From Nageia nagi (taxonomy: Eukaryota; Pinophyta), in NCBI GenBank assembly GCA_050084985.1, contig JBITNC010000001.1, forward strand, positions 108,686,001 through 108,750,000: a stretch of 64,000 nt of DNA, in the 5' to 3' direction. Under the pieces are notes generated by a model, which was not told where the DNA came from, searched no databases, and was given only the letters and a program-made list of their open reading frames with translations. The position numbers were made by a program, and so were the translations under genes. Of this stretch, positions 1 through 11,590 are shown in pieces (within the stretch, counting starts at the first letter, position 1; each line of letters starts with the position of its first letter).

Positions 1-1
1 C

Positions 2-2349
2 TTCAACCTTACTAATACTCCTTCCACATTCCATAGTTTGATGAACTAGGTATTCCACCCCTATCTTTGAAAATTTATTTTAGTTTTCTTTGAGGATATT
101 TTTATCTATAATAAAACTTGAGAGGATCACTTATCCTAGTTAGATAATACTTTGCAACTCCTCCATAAGAATTAGTTGTATGCCAAGCACTCAAAATATT
201 CCTTTGGTCAATAAGAGCTTGAGTACCTTAGACATATTATTTCAAAACAAAGTGTCAATTTGGACCCATTTAATATTGAGGATATGCAAACTTGGCCTCT
301 CCCTAACTCCTTGAAAAGCTTACAAGGCTTCCTTGGATTGATAGGGTACTACCATAAGTTTGTGAAATATTATGAAAAGATTGTAGCCCCACTCATAGCA
401 TTGCTAAAGAAGAATTTCATCAATTGGTTAGAAACTATTAAAGAATCCTTTTAGAAACTAAAGGCTTCCATTTTCACTACTCCAATGTTGGCCATGCCAA
501 ATTTGTCTAAGATCTTTACCATTGAGAGTGATGCCTCTAGGGTTGGAATTGGAGTCATACAAATGTAATAAAGATGACCCTTGGATTTCATAAGCAAGGC
601 CCTCTTAGATAGAAACTTGGATAAATCCACCCATGAAAAATAAATAATTGTAATCATTCATGTCATTCAATGTTGGATACCCTATCCCATTGGTCTCCAT
701 TTTATTATCAGAATCAACCACCATATTTTGAAATACTTACTGGAACAATGCATCTCCATCCTAAAGCAACAAAAGTGTATCCCTAAACTTTTAAGGTATG
801 AATATGAGATTTCATATAGAAAGGTTAGTGAAAATGTAGGTGATGATGCTCTTTAGCAAAAATTTGAGGACCCAATGGCACTTTAAGCCCTTTCATTCCT
901 AGTTCCTAACTAGCTCAACTAGGTTAAACAATAATGACTCCAAGATACTTTCACCCACCTAGTGATTCAATAGTTGTAGATAGATTTGATAAGCAAACCC
1001 ACATTTTCTTGGCATGAGAAAATTTTATGATTCAAAGGTCATATTGCATTACTAAAAAACTCTTAATGTCATGAGTTGATACTTCAAGAGTTGCATAATT
1101 TACCATTAGCTAGCCATTTTGGGTTTTTAAAAAGCCTATTAGCAAGTGATCTACTCTTTTTATTGGCTAGGTATGAAATAGGATATCAAAAATTTTGTAT
1201 CTAAATGTGATATTTTTCAATGAAAAAAAGAAGCGATAGTGGGAACCCCCAAAATGCTTTAGCCCTTACCCATACTAGAGTGAACATGGATAGATATTTT
1301 AATAGATTTTATTAAAGGTATTCCAAAATCATATGGTAAATTTGTTATCATGGTAGTAGTGGGTCGAATCTCTAAGTATGTTCACTTCTATTTTTTGGCA
1401 CATCCATACAAGGCCAGCAATGTTGCCCAACTTATTCTCAATAACATTTTCAAAATTATGGCATGCCTTCTACCTTTATCAGTGACATGATTTTGTATTC
1501 AACAACAAAATTTGGTAAGAATTTTTCAAACTGCAAGGCACCACTACACTCAATATGAGCTCTACTTATCACCCCAAACAAATGATCAGATAGAGATTGT
1601 TAATAAATGCTTAGAAACATATCTCCATTATTTTTCTTTAGCCCAACTAATTTATTGGGTAAAATGGCTTCCTTTTGTAGAATGGTGGTATAATACTTCA
1701 TATCATACTTGTATTAGGATGACCCCATATTAATCTTTATATGGCCAACCCGTAGCCATACTTATCTCTTAAATTTCAAGTAGTACCAATGTCCAAGTAG
1801 TTAACATCACCTTAACCAACTGCACACACATCATTTGCATCCTTTAGGAAAATATTCAAATGGATCAACATCAGATGAAATAATAAGCTAATCAATAATG
1901 GGTTGAAAGGAATTTTAAGAAGGAGATAAGGTTTTCTTGCAATTCTAATCATACCAATAAACATATCTAAAATTAAAATGGTATCAAAAATTGGCTCCAT
2001 AATTTCATGGACCTTATAAAATACTCAAATGTATTGGTTGGTAGTGTACAAGTTGGCATTCCTAGCAGCATTTAAGATTCATTTTGTTTTTCATGTCTCC
2101 TACCTTAAGTAAGTCCTAGGCTCTTAAGCTATATTTCAAATGAAATTACCTAAATTCACCAAGGAAGGATCATCATGGTTGAAACTAAGGCCATTATAGG
2201 CCAATGCACATGTCACCTTTATAATCTCATTATTACTAAAGTTCTTATCCAATGGAATAGATTAACTCCTAAAGATGCAACTTAGGAGGCACTACATCAG
2301 CTTCCATAATAATTTTCTAATTTTCATCTTTGAGGAAAAAGCACTCTTT
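2..2349 (+). pseudogene. Broken chromovirus pol: RT, RNase H, integrase, chromodomain
   Basis: The RT tail starts at the first bases. A finger-to-palm segment reads FNLTNTPSTF, and the catalytic FxDD box is degraded to FFEDIF near base 100. The thumb/connection motif LQGFLGLIGYYHKFV lies at about 320-365. RNase H begins near 525 (FTIESDASRVGIG). The integrase HHCC region is at about 1080-1250. The catalytic core is at 1270-1735: the WIDILIDF stretch carries the first Asp, and the QTNDQIEIVNKCLETY segment covers the third acidic position. The 73-codon open piece at 1512-1733 is the best preserved part. A chromodomain-like segment (VLIQWNRLTPKDAT) lies near 2240-2280. At least one frame change and many TAG/TAA stops separate these blocks. 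The polyprotein made DNA from element RNA and integrated it; this copy cannot. Confidence 0.85.
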
Positions 2350-2362
2350 AAGAGGGGTGACA
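2350..2362 (+). other. Polypurine tract
   Basis: A purine-rich run with a G4 core (AAGAGGGGTGACA) directly precedes the TGTTAGG start of the 3' LTR. This is the position of the primer for plus-strand DNA synthesis in LTR retrotransposons. Confidence 0.7.
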
Positions 2363-2767
2363 TGTTAGGATCCCATATGCTAACATTTACTTAGATTATA
2401 ATAGTTCATTAATTAGAATATTAGATTATATTAATATTAGCTTATATTAAATGTAAGGGACCAAAATATTTGTAAGGTGAATCACCATTTTGTATTGAGT
2501 GGTCAATTAGGGTTAGGGTAGGGGGACTATAAATATGTGTGGGAATAAAATACATAGCATATTGAAAAATAAATTATTTGAGTTGTAAAAAGGTAGCCCC
2601 CTAAAATTGACCTATGATTCATTTTGTTTATTTATTAAAGTGATTATGTTATTATCTTTCTCTATTTGGATTCATGTTGCTTGTGTTGTGACATTGAGAT
2701 ACATTTTGTTACTATTTTCATTGTTATTTGGTGAGAATACATTTTAGGAACTTGTAGGTTCATAACA
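2363..2767 (+). repeat. 3' LTR of the chromovirus (405 bp)
   Basis: The LTR begins TGTTAGGATC right after the polypurine tract and ends TTCATAACA, giving TGTTA...TAACA terminal inverted repeats with the canonical TG/CA ends. It contains a TATA box and an AT-rich 3' part. No second copy of this LTR is in the window, so the target duplication cannot be checked. Confidence 0.82.
2528..2535 (+). promoter_or_regulatory. LTR TATA box
   Basis: TATAAATA is preceded by a G-rich run (GGGGGAC) about 165 bp into the LTR, the usual place for the U3 promoter of a plant gypsy LTR. Confidence 0.6.
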
Positions 2768-2774
2768 TATATAT

Positions 2775-3835
2775 AACCTCATAATTGACAAGAGTATGAC
2801 TAATATAGTATGTGAATTATTCTTTATTCATGTCATTCTTTTGAGCTAACACAATACCAATGGCAACATTGGTAGTAGATTTATATAAATGAAATTGATG
2901 TGATGGATTTAATGGAAATAAAACTAGAGGAGATGTAAGATACTTTTAATTTGATCAAAATATTCTTTAAAATCCTTTTTCCATTCAAATTTGACACCTT
3001 TATTTAAAATATGATTAAAAGGTTTACATTTATATGACAATTAAGCAATACATCTATGTATTTCATTGATTTTTTCTAATAAGCTTCTTATTTCTTTAAG
3101 TTTATGAGGGAGAGGTATTTAGTTATAGATTTAATTTTGGCATGATCTACCTCTATCTCTCTTCTAGATATAATATATACCAAAAGCTTACTACAATTGA
3201 CACCAAAAATATTTTTTTGGATTAAGTTTTAAATTATGTTCTATGAGTATTTCAAAAATATTTTCAAGGACTTGAAGGTGGGTGTCTTTAGTTTTGGACT
3301 TGGAAAATAATTCATCAACATAATATTCAGTAATATCACCCATATAATCATGAAAAATAAAATTCATTACATGTTGGTAAGTGGAACCTACATTATTTAA
3401 ACCAAAGGGCATAACCTTGTAGAAAAAGTTTCCCTAAGGTGTAGTGAAAGAAGTTTTATGTTGATCATATTTTTCAATATGAATTTTATTGTAGCCACTA
3501 AAACCATACATAAGTGATATCATTTCATGACCAACAATAACATCTATAATCTTATAAATGCTATGCAGGAGAAATCAACTTTATAATATCTTAAAAAATA
3601 GTACAAATATGAATTCCCCGACTCTTTTTACCCATAGGAGCAACATTAGACGACCATGTAGGATAGTCAATAAATGTAATAAAAATGACATCCAAAAGTT
3701 TTTAAAGTTCTTTAACAATGAGTGTAACTTTGGGATGCTTTTTTTAAAGTTTTTACTTTATAGGTTGAGTAATTGTTTTAAGGATATGATTATGGAAAAC
3801 CAAGTCAGATTCTAACCCATGCATAATAGCATACG
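2775..3835 (-). pseudogene. Tat/Athila-like RT-RNase H fragment
   Basis: Read on the minus strand from about 3830 downward, this gives the RT N-terminal part (a KKSRGIHICT stretch), then a GFSGYNKI-type motif. Next come KVMPFGLNN and the catalytic box as EYYVDELF: YVDE, with the second Asp replaced. A LNPKKYFWC segment and an RNase H start (about 2830-2940, ...IGIVLAQKNDMNKE) follow. The open 73-codon piece is 3191-3412. The fragment has no LTR, gag or integrase attached. It ends within a few bases of the chromovirus LTR on one side and runs into the X LTR fragment on the other, so it is a truncated relic. The RT wording fits the Tat/Athila branch of Ty3/gypsy. Confidence 0.8.
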
Positions 3836-3861
3836 TCTAAGTTTAAACTTTGTGATATTAT

Positions 3862-5181
3862 TTTAGATTTGTATTCCTTCAAAATAACACTCTGATTTGG
3901 GGTAGTACATTATCATTCTTTTATTCTTTCATTCTTTTCACAAATTCTTTTTATTCTAGTTCTATCCCCTTTGACATACAATTTGGCTTTGTTATGAGCT
4001 CTTAATCTAAAGAATTCTAGGAGTTGTATAAATACAAAGTGTCTAGGAGTTGTGTAAATACAAAGTGTCTAGGAATTGTGTAAATGCAAAGGTTCTAGGA
4101 GTTGTGTAAATACTAAGTGTCTAAGAGTTATGTAAATCCAAAGTGTTTAGGAGTTATGTAAATGCAAAGTGTCTTGTACTTGTGTAAATAAAAAGTGTCT
4201 AGGAGTTGTGTAAATACAAAGTGTTTAGGAGTAGTGTAAATACAAAGTGTCTGGGAGTTATAAAAATCCAAAGTGTTTGAGAGTTGTGTAAATACAAAGT
4301 GTCTAGGAGTTATGTAAATACAAAGTGTTCAGGAGTTATGTAAATACAAAGTGTCTAGGAGTTGTGTAAATACAAAGTGTATACAATGTATTCAAGAGTT
4401 ATGTAAATAAAAGGTGCCCAAGAATTATGTAAATATAGGTCCAAGATATCAAATAGAGCTTGTAAATTTTGAGTGATGATATCATAGTTTTTGGTGAAAA
4501 TCAATGGGTCCTAAAATAGGCAATGGTGGGTGAATATTCACAAAAATATCAAATAAAACCCATTGATTTTGATCAATGATGTCATAATTTTTGGCAATAA
4601 TCAATGGGTCTCGAAAGAGGAAGACCATAAATAAAGCCCAAAAAAAGAAAATGATACTGCCAAACTAAGGTAGTAGTAATGGATAAGTAACACCTAAGTC
4701 CACTTGATCTTGAGTGTTTGACCCCAAAGGCCCTATTAATATGTAGAATCCAACTCATTTTCACATAACAATGGTAGTTCCTTCTCAAAGTAAGATGATA
4801 TATTATTCAAAATCCCCATTACTTTGTTTAGTCACAACTATAGTATGGGTAATCAATAGATGCAAAGAAGTAGATAGTTGCCAATAGAGCATAGTGCTAG
4901 ATCATACCTATCAAATTATAGACAAGTACTCATTTAATCAACTATAGTGCCATTTTAAATCAACTACAAGGTCAAATAAGGAGTAGTTAATGACATGTTA
5001 GAAGGATTGCAATTTTATGGGCATGATTATTTAGAAATTATAAATTCCCAGATAGTCATGCTCTTGGTACTTGTTCACTATGTAATCTAGTATAGTTGTA
5101 GTATTTATTATGAATAGTTTTCTATGATAGCCACATTCAAGATATGCAATTATGTATATTAATGATATACAATTGTTGATT
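3862..5181 (+). repeat. X-family LTR fragment, sense orientation
   Basis: The segment shares long stretches with 19530-20745 in the same orientation. Both have the entry motif CACTCTGATTTGGGGTAGTA, a poly-(TTCTTT)-like tract, an array of 26-bp repeats and a common 3' part. The first ~30 bases correspond to the last codons of the X 3' ORF, so this is the ORF/LTR junction of an element whose upstream part is missing. It stops at about 5180, before the LTR's last ~500 bp, where the inverted X element begins. Confidence 0.75.
4019..4435 (+). repeat. 26-bp tandem array inside the X LTR
   Basis: Fourteen regular units of about AGGAGTTGTGTAAATACAAA plus GTGTCT run from 4019 to 4382, and two looser units follow a 13-bp insert. 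Units differ by single substitutions. The homologous array at 19667-19999 has about 13 units, and the inverted LTR has only decayed traces (about 6890-7160). The array sits at the upstream end of the LTR. Confidence 0.85.
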
Positions 5182-5678
5182 AGTATAGTGTAACCTCAAG
5201 GGTTTTGTCTAGTCATGTTCTCCACTTCCCGTAATGGTAGGTTCCTTCAAAGAGTAGAAGGTGGTGAGGATGTGCTCATGTTGGTTTTCTACTCAATATC
5301 TAGTTTATAGGCTAGTTCCTATCTATATTTATGGTCAAAAGTAATAGGAAATGAATAAAAAGGTAAAGAGTTATAGGAAAGAAATAAGTAAATAAATAAC
5401 TAAAATAGAAAATTTACAACTTGAGCATTGTAGCATAGGTAGTAATCCACAGCCAAGATTAAGAATAGCAGACTATCTTACACTTGGGGTCTTGCAATCA
5501 CAATACATAGCCACAATTTAAAGAAGACATTCCACACATAACATTCACAAAAGCATTAATAGCCACTTTGTTGCAAGAGGGAAAAGTATTATCTATTAGC
5601 ATTATCATATGTGAATTGTTTTTATAGATTAGGGCAACTTTGTTAAAATGTTTAACCTTCTTAATTTCTAAAAACTAG

Positions 5679-5687
5679 CTATTTATA
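5679..5687 (-). promoter_or_regulatory. TATA box of the X LTR
   Basis: TATAAATAG on the minus strand is preceded by GTTG, about 500 bp before the LTR end. The homologous position in the second copy is TATAAATGG at 20759-20767, so the site is shared. Confidence 0.6.
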
Positions 5688-6302
5688 CAACTCTCCTCTC
5701 TTTGGGTGGTTGAATCTCATTAATGTACATTACTACTAGCATTGAATGAAAGAGCTACAATAGCACTATTTACATAAATGATACAACTATGCTAGATTAT
5801 ATAGTGAATAAGTACTAATCAACATCAACTATTTGAATTACCTAGGGATTTGTAACTTTTGGTTAGCCATGTCCATAGAGCCACAAGCTTTTTAACATGT
5901 CATTGATTGCTCCTTCCTCTACCCTATAGTTGATTGAATATAACACTATTGCTAATTGAAGGTAACACTATAGCTGATTGAGGGTAGCACTATAACTGAT
6001 TGAGTAGTTATTTGACTATAGATTGATTGGTATGATTTGGTTGTGTGTTTTAATAGCCTTCATCTACTTCTCTATAATCTTTATGATCTACTATTGATGT
6101 TAGTAATTAGAGTAATGATGGTTGGTAGACATTATGTTCATTAAATCAAGAAGAATTACCATTGTTATGTGGAAATGGGTTAGCATTAACACATTAATAG
6201 GGCCTTGGGGATCAAACACTTAAGATGAAGTGGACCCACATGTTCCTTCTGATGCACTATTTTATTTTCTTGGCAGGCTCTATGTTCTTCTTTCAAGCTT
6301 TG

Positions 6303-6620
6303 TTGATGATTTTGTTCTTTAGAACCAACTAATTTTAGCCAAAATTTGTGATGTCATCCTTCAAAATCCTTAGGCACTATTGATGACTTGGTTCTTTTAG
6401 GACCCACTAATTTTAGCCAAAATTTGTGACATCATCCTTCAAAATCCCCAGGCACTATTGATGATCTGGTTCTTTTAGGACCCGTTGATTTTAGCCAAAA
6501 TTTATGATATCATCTTTCAAAATCCTTTAGCATTATTGATGATTTAGTTCTTTTGATACCCACTAATTTTAGCCAAAATTTATGATATCATCCTTTAAAA
6601 TCATTAGGCTCTATTGATGT
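6303..6620 (-). repeat. 78-bp tandem repeat in the X LTR
   Basis: Four head-to-tail units of about 78 bp start near 6303, 6380, 6458 and 6537, with a partial fifth after 6615. Each contains TTTTAGCCAAAATTTGTGA followed by a CATCATCCTTCAAAATC-like stretch. The sense LTR copies have only one or two related units (about 4480-4620), so the array expanded in this copy. Confidence 0.8.
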
Positions 6621-7182
6621 TCTTAAAAATCCTTCACCCACCATTTCTTGTTCTAGGACCTATTGATTTTCATCAAAAACTACGATATCATTTTTTGAAA
6701 TCATCAGGCATTATTGATATTATTTAAAAATGAAACTTTGAATATGTACAAGTTTTGGACATTTGTGCTAATAATTCCTAAAGACTCTAAGGTAATAAAT
6801 GTGACTCCGAGAACTTTTATATTCATGACTTCTTAAGTATACTTAGAGAAGATGACATGATTCATGTGGATTCTCAACTCCTAGTTATGAAAGAATAAAA
6901 GAACACAAAATTGACATAAAGCTTATTGACATAACTCTTGGATAACCTTATTTACATAATTCCCAAGTACTAAAGAATGATAAAACTCCTAGGTGACTTT
7001 ATTTATTAAAAAGGACTATCAAGAGTCTAATGAAAAGCAATGAGAATAGGGGAAGAATTTCTACAAAGATCTTATAGGTCATGAAGGCTCTAAAAGAATA
7101 GTGTTTCCCCCCTTGGGTACTCTTATTTACATAGCTCTTAGGTACTAAAGAATGAAGTAATAAAGAATAAATAATAGCCAAA

Positions 7183-10100
7183 TTACCCAAATTTTGAGTG
7201 TTACTCTAGGGGAATACAATCTTCTGATGGCTCTTAAGGGTCTCCACCTACTAGAGAAAAGAACTCATCAATTGTTGCTATTAGTAGCTTGCCTAGAAGT
7301 GGACCTAGTTGTAGTCTTAATTGCTACCATCATGTATGGAGGGAGGAATGTCTACATCCTCTTATTTAGTTCACTCAATTCTTTGTAATCAGGTTGTGAG
7401 AGGATGAGTGATACCTTAATCTTCTTAGTATTAGCTTTGAACCCTTTCAAGACACTATTTAGCTTTCCAACATGTAAAAATGTTACAATGGCTTCTTGAG
7501 CCAACTAATTTATATTGCTATAGATGTAAAATCTATCTCAAAAAGAGATTGCTCCAAAAATTGAATGGTATTGGCTAACTAATTGGAAGCACTATCCTAT
7601 ACATTATGCTCTTCCTATATTTTGGGAACTTTTGTTTTGAATAAATAATTAAAGAATTTATTAAACAAATCCCAACTCTCTTATGAGCTGGTGTTTATTT
7701 ATATCAATGTTAAATACTAAGCTTTGGAGATCACAAATTTCTTGAATTCTTTTTTGATATGATTGTTTAGGCATGGAGGAGATTGTGGCAAACTCCTTTT
7801 TAGTCACTATCCTTAAATAGATTTGCATTCTTTTCAAAACATTTCTAGGTATATCTAGAGCTAGCTTATGAAGAGCATTTTGAGCATGGAATTCTTTAAT
7901 GGCCTATATAGGTCCCTCCTTGAGTAGATATAAGTGAGATAATGTTATCATTTTATCATCAACTTGTTATACTAAGGATTTTCTAAAACTCTTTATTAGT
8001 AGTAATAGCTTTGCATTATATTCTAATAGAACTTTATTTATTGTACTAACTATCTACATTTTAGCCTCAATTTATTTTATTTTCTGAGCATCTACAACTA
8101 TAGCCTAAGCTTTGAGTTTTATTACTTTGTTTGTAATGTCTAGCTCATCTTTTGATGTCACCATGTTTTTATCAAATTCTAATTTTTGATTTTCAAGCTT
8201 GATAATTAAATCTTTATTCTTATTTTGCAACATAACTATTATCTTATCCTTAAGAGAGCAGTCCTTCTTATATTGATCGATCTTATTTAATTTTTCTATT
8301 TTAGTCTCCATTGATTGAAGACTCTTTCTAGTAGCCATTAAAGTGTTCACTAGAAATCTAGATTGATCAATAGCTGATGCACTCTACATATTTACATTAA
8401 TCACAACCATGGGAGTTAGCTCCATATGCCCTTCTTTGAAAGGCATCTAAAAAATTTTGACATATTCTATTTTTATGACTTTGCTTAAAATTCTTGACTA
8501 TTGTTCAAGGAGCATAGGAGATTTATTTACAAAAGTTGCCCAATCAATGGGCTCTACAATTTGTGTATAAAAAATAGATTTTATTTCTTCTTATGAGGTA
8601 ATAGGGATAAAATAATGAGTGGGAACAATTTCACATATAATAGGTGTCTCAGCTTGTTGAATTGGTTGGGATAACTAAAGAGGAGTTAACTGTTGGACTT
8701 CTAGTTTAGGTTTAGCTCCTTCCATTACCTCACCTTCTTCATCAAGCTTATCCATTGGGCCAAAGTATTTCTTTTTGAATTCATCATCATCATTTTCATC
8801 ATATCCCTCATCACCTGATCTCCCTCTAGGTGGCCTTATTACTATCTTTATGACCTTAAGTACACTTTCCCCTCTTTGTTGCATTTCACTTTGTTCCTCT
8901 ATTAGGGTTTCTTCTTGATGTTCTTGGGCTTATTTCACATCATCAACTTTAGTATCTTATGGATTTTTAAACTCTTCAAGATAAATTTTTTTTGCTTCTT
9001 GTATAACCACCCTTGGAACTTCTTCCACTACCTTTGAAGGTGAAGGTACAATCACTTGTGATTATGACCTTGTTATGGTTGATCAAGGCTTTTTTATAAG
9101 CCTTTGCTCCTTCTCTAATGTTTGCTCTCTTTGAGAAAGAAGGTTTATTTTTATTTTTTTCTTAGGAGAAGGTTTTTGAGAAGAAGTGGTGGTGTTTGAA
9201 GGATCTTCTTATCCCTTCTTTAGGACTCCAACCATAATAGATGCTTGCTCCACTTGCTGTTTCTTCTCCTTTGTAGTAGGTTTCCCACAAAAATGAGAAG
9301 GAAGAGGTTGTCCCAACTTTGGAAAAGGACCTTTAGAATACTCTACCTCTTAATATTTATTATATTTGAATTTTTCAAAAATTCACCTTCAATGTGGTGA
9401 ATCTTTATGGTGTATTCAAATTTGAATTTTGTGAAATAGTGAATTTTATTGGGACCCCACCCAAGATATGTTAATTGGGTGAGGACCTCTAGGTTAAGGC
9501 CAAAATATTACCTCTTATTATCCCAATTTCTATACTTTATTATTTATTTTAGAGCCATCCAAGCTTTATTTAAAGGTATAAATTCCCAATCATAGTAGAA
9601 TTCTACCTCTTGCTCCATTTTATTTACAAAATACTCAATATGGGGCCTACTATTATGGATGAATGCTAGATGTTTCTTGGTAGTCCTTATTAATTGAGTT
9701 ATTTCACTTGATGGGTCATACATACATGTAGTTCCCACCTTATTTAATTTGAAATTTTGTATAATGAATTGGGTAATACTTCCTGTACATCCTATCTCTA
9801 ATAGAGTGAAATTTATTATAGATATCAGTATATTTACAATAGACTTGAAATTGCCACTAGCCCCATATTTACTTTCTATAGCATAAATCTACCTACCCAT
9901 TTGTATTGAATACAATTAGGGGGTAACATACTTGGGTAAAAAGAAGGGTTTTTCAAAATACCCATATCTTATTATTACAATGTGGTCTCTTAAGAAGTAC
10001 CAATCATCAATTTTATTCCCACCTTGTAGGTCCCTCATTATGCTCTTACATAGCCTACTAAGAAGCTTTATAATTAAAATTTTCACTATGATTGCATAGA

Positions 10101-11091
10101 ACTTGTCCATAAACTCATAGTAGGATCCATGCAACTTGGTAAAAACTAGCACCATCAGGTCAATTGGCACCATCGTAGCACTAGAACTAGTTGGCTCAAT
10201 TGGGAGCCCTACCATTATAAGTTTGTCTAGATTTTGATGGACAAAAAGCCACTAGAGATAAAAAGAATGTCTAAAATATAATTTTTTAATTTTAAATAAA
10301 TATATCTTAATTTCTTTGATTATTAAAGTTAATAAATCATAGCAAACATGGGATTTTGAGATATTATAAGCCATGTGCACCATGGCTTCATCTGCTTCTA
10401 TCTAGGTCTTCTTTCCCAAAATGACTATGAGTAACTATAGCACTTCTCTATCTTTCTTCCTTTCAAAAAGAGCTATTTGGTAGCTTGATAATAGTTTTAT
10501 CTTTTTGTTATCCTAGTATCTCCCACTAATCCAACTCAGCATCTCATCTTGATTGATGTAGAAATCAAATTTTTCTTTTTCCAAATCAATCTATTTTTTG
10601 ACATGAAATGTCTAATTTGTTGGAATAAAAAATGCCTAGACAATAGAGTCAAGAGAGTAATCTAGCACTACTTCAAACACTAGCTCAGTAGTGTCTTCCT
10701 CTTTAATGCTTTTGAACATACCAATTTGGTATCCCTTTTGATGATGCTTGTGTGCAAAAGAGTACAAGAGCTCAAAGAAAGTGAACTCATAGGGCATATA
10801 ATATTCCAAGCCTTAATCAATCATAACATATCTTCTTGAATTAGCAAGGGATTTTCCTTTTTTACTCACCTTAGATGTACTAAGCCTCAAAATAATATAG
10901 CTAGGGTTAGCTCTCCATGTATCCATGTGATTGATTACTTCCATCTCAATCCAATTCACTTTTGGAGCATTCTCGAGATATTCTTCATGTAGAGAGATTA
11001 GATCAATGTCAATTTATTCCACTTTAGCTACAAAAGATGATTGAGAGGTTGCTATAATATTATCACCTTTATTTGAACCTCTAGTAATCAT
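7183..11091 (-). pseudogene. X 3' ORF (ORFx), ~1300 codons, unknown function
   Basis: A broken ORF runs from ATG at 11091-11089 (MITRGSNKGD) to a stop at 7185-7183. I do not recognise the family. Visible parts: residues ~1-520 are globular, with LHGSYYEFMDKFYAII near 320, MYDPSSEITQLIR near 457 and KAWMALK near 513. Around 640 is a basic, Lys-rich, SPKK-type stretch resembling a nuclear-localisation signal. Around 760 is an Asp-rich tract ending GPMDK. A coiled coil (open piece 8105-8350) lies near 910-995, and a C-terminal tail ends at the LTR. The same order is found at 16066-19553 (+) and 60258-64000 (-), so it is a conserved element gene rather than a random ORF. It lies after integrase in sense orientation, like the env-like or additional ORFs of some plant gypsy elements. 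I see no signal peptide or membrane segment that would support an envelope. Confidence 0.72.
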
Positions 11092-11590
11092 TAAAAATTG
11101 ATTGCTAACTTCTTTATTTCTCTATACAACTTAGCTATGAAATCTCTTAGCTCTGACTACTCTAAAAACTTGAGTTCTCAAAATTTGCTAAGTGTAAAAC
11201 TATAGAGCATGGGAGGAGTTTTATTTGTCCAAGGTTGACAAGATTTCCATTAATGGTAATTACTTCTTAAGGATCTCAACACCCATGCATTATACAGATT
11301 AAGCTAGCATAAGCTAGATTAATAAATTCAAAGCACACCAAACTTAATTTGTAGTACCTATATAATGGTTCATGAAATATTTCCTTAAATGTTATTTAAT
11401 TCAATGACAGCAAGGTAATCATGTCAGCATTAATTTTTGACTACTAGGTAGCATGCTAACATTAACTCTTGATAATGTTGAATTAAATTTGATCATTAAA
11501 GACTATTTAATTTTTTGAAAATTATGTAATAATATTTTTTATTTTTTGAAATAAATATCTATAACATTTACATTATATAATGTCTTATGA
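11092..11590 (-). other. Spacer between X integrase and ORFx
   Basis: About 500 bp of AT-rich sequence between the integrase C-terminal tail and the ORFx start codon. I see no ORF, repeat or splice-like signal that I can support. It may be where a subgenomic or spliced ORFx transcript begins, but nothing in the sequence shows this. Confidence 0.5.

Larger units (their letters stand above)
1..2767 (+). mobile_element. 3' half of a chromodomain Ty3/gypsy element
   Basis: The window opens inside the reverse transcriptase of a plus-strand LTR retrotransposon and runs through RNase H, integrase and a chromodomain to a polypurine tract and a 3' LTR. The domain order RT-RH-IN-chromodomain, with integrase followed directly by the LTR, is that of plant chromoviruses (Tekay/Del-like). 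The left half (5' LTR, gag, PR) lies outside the window. The element is dead: stops and frame changes occur throughout. Confidence 0.88.
5182..7185 (-). repeat. 3' LTR of element X
   Basis: The reverse complement of this stretch matches the plus-strand LTR at 19551-21267 along its length, including the TATA box region and the terminal GGTTACACTATACT. The segment 5690-6780 also matches the sense fragment at 4440-5160 in inverted orientation. Three copies share the end AG(T/A)ATAGTGTAACC (minus-strand end at 5182, 21267, 58421), which places the terminus at or beyond that motif. The LTR start lies near the stop codon of the 3' ORF at 7183. At about 2.0 kb it is longer than the other copies, partly because of a 78-bp tandem expansion. 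Confidence 0.75.

Noticed and set aside
3558-3815. 85-codon plus-strand ORF
   Set aside because: It is antisense to the RT N-terminal part read on the minus strand.
4019-4435. CRISPR-like array or centromeric satellite
   Set aside because: Units are directly adjacent with no spacers, the context is a plant LTR, and the array is too short for a satellite block.
5182-5190. TG at 5189 as the canonical end of the X LTR with TATAG as target duplication
   Set aside because: The seven bases outside it (AGTATAG) are shared by three unrelated insertions, so they belong to the LTR; the true end was left open.
8105-8350. Coiled-coil host protein
   Set aside because: The same coiled coil recurs in the other X copies at the same place in a longer ORF, so it is an element gene part.
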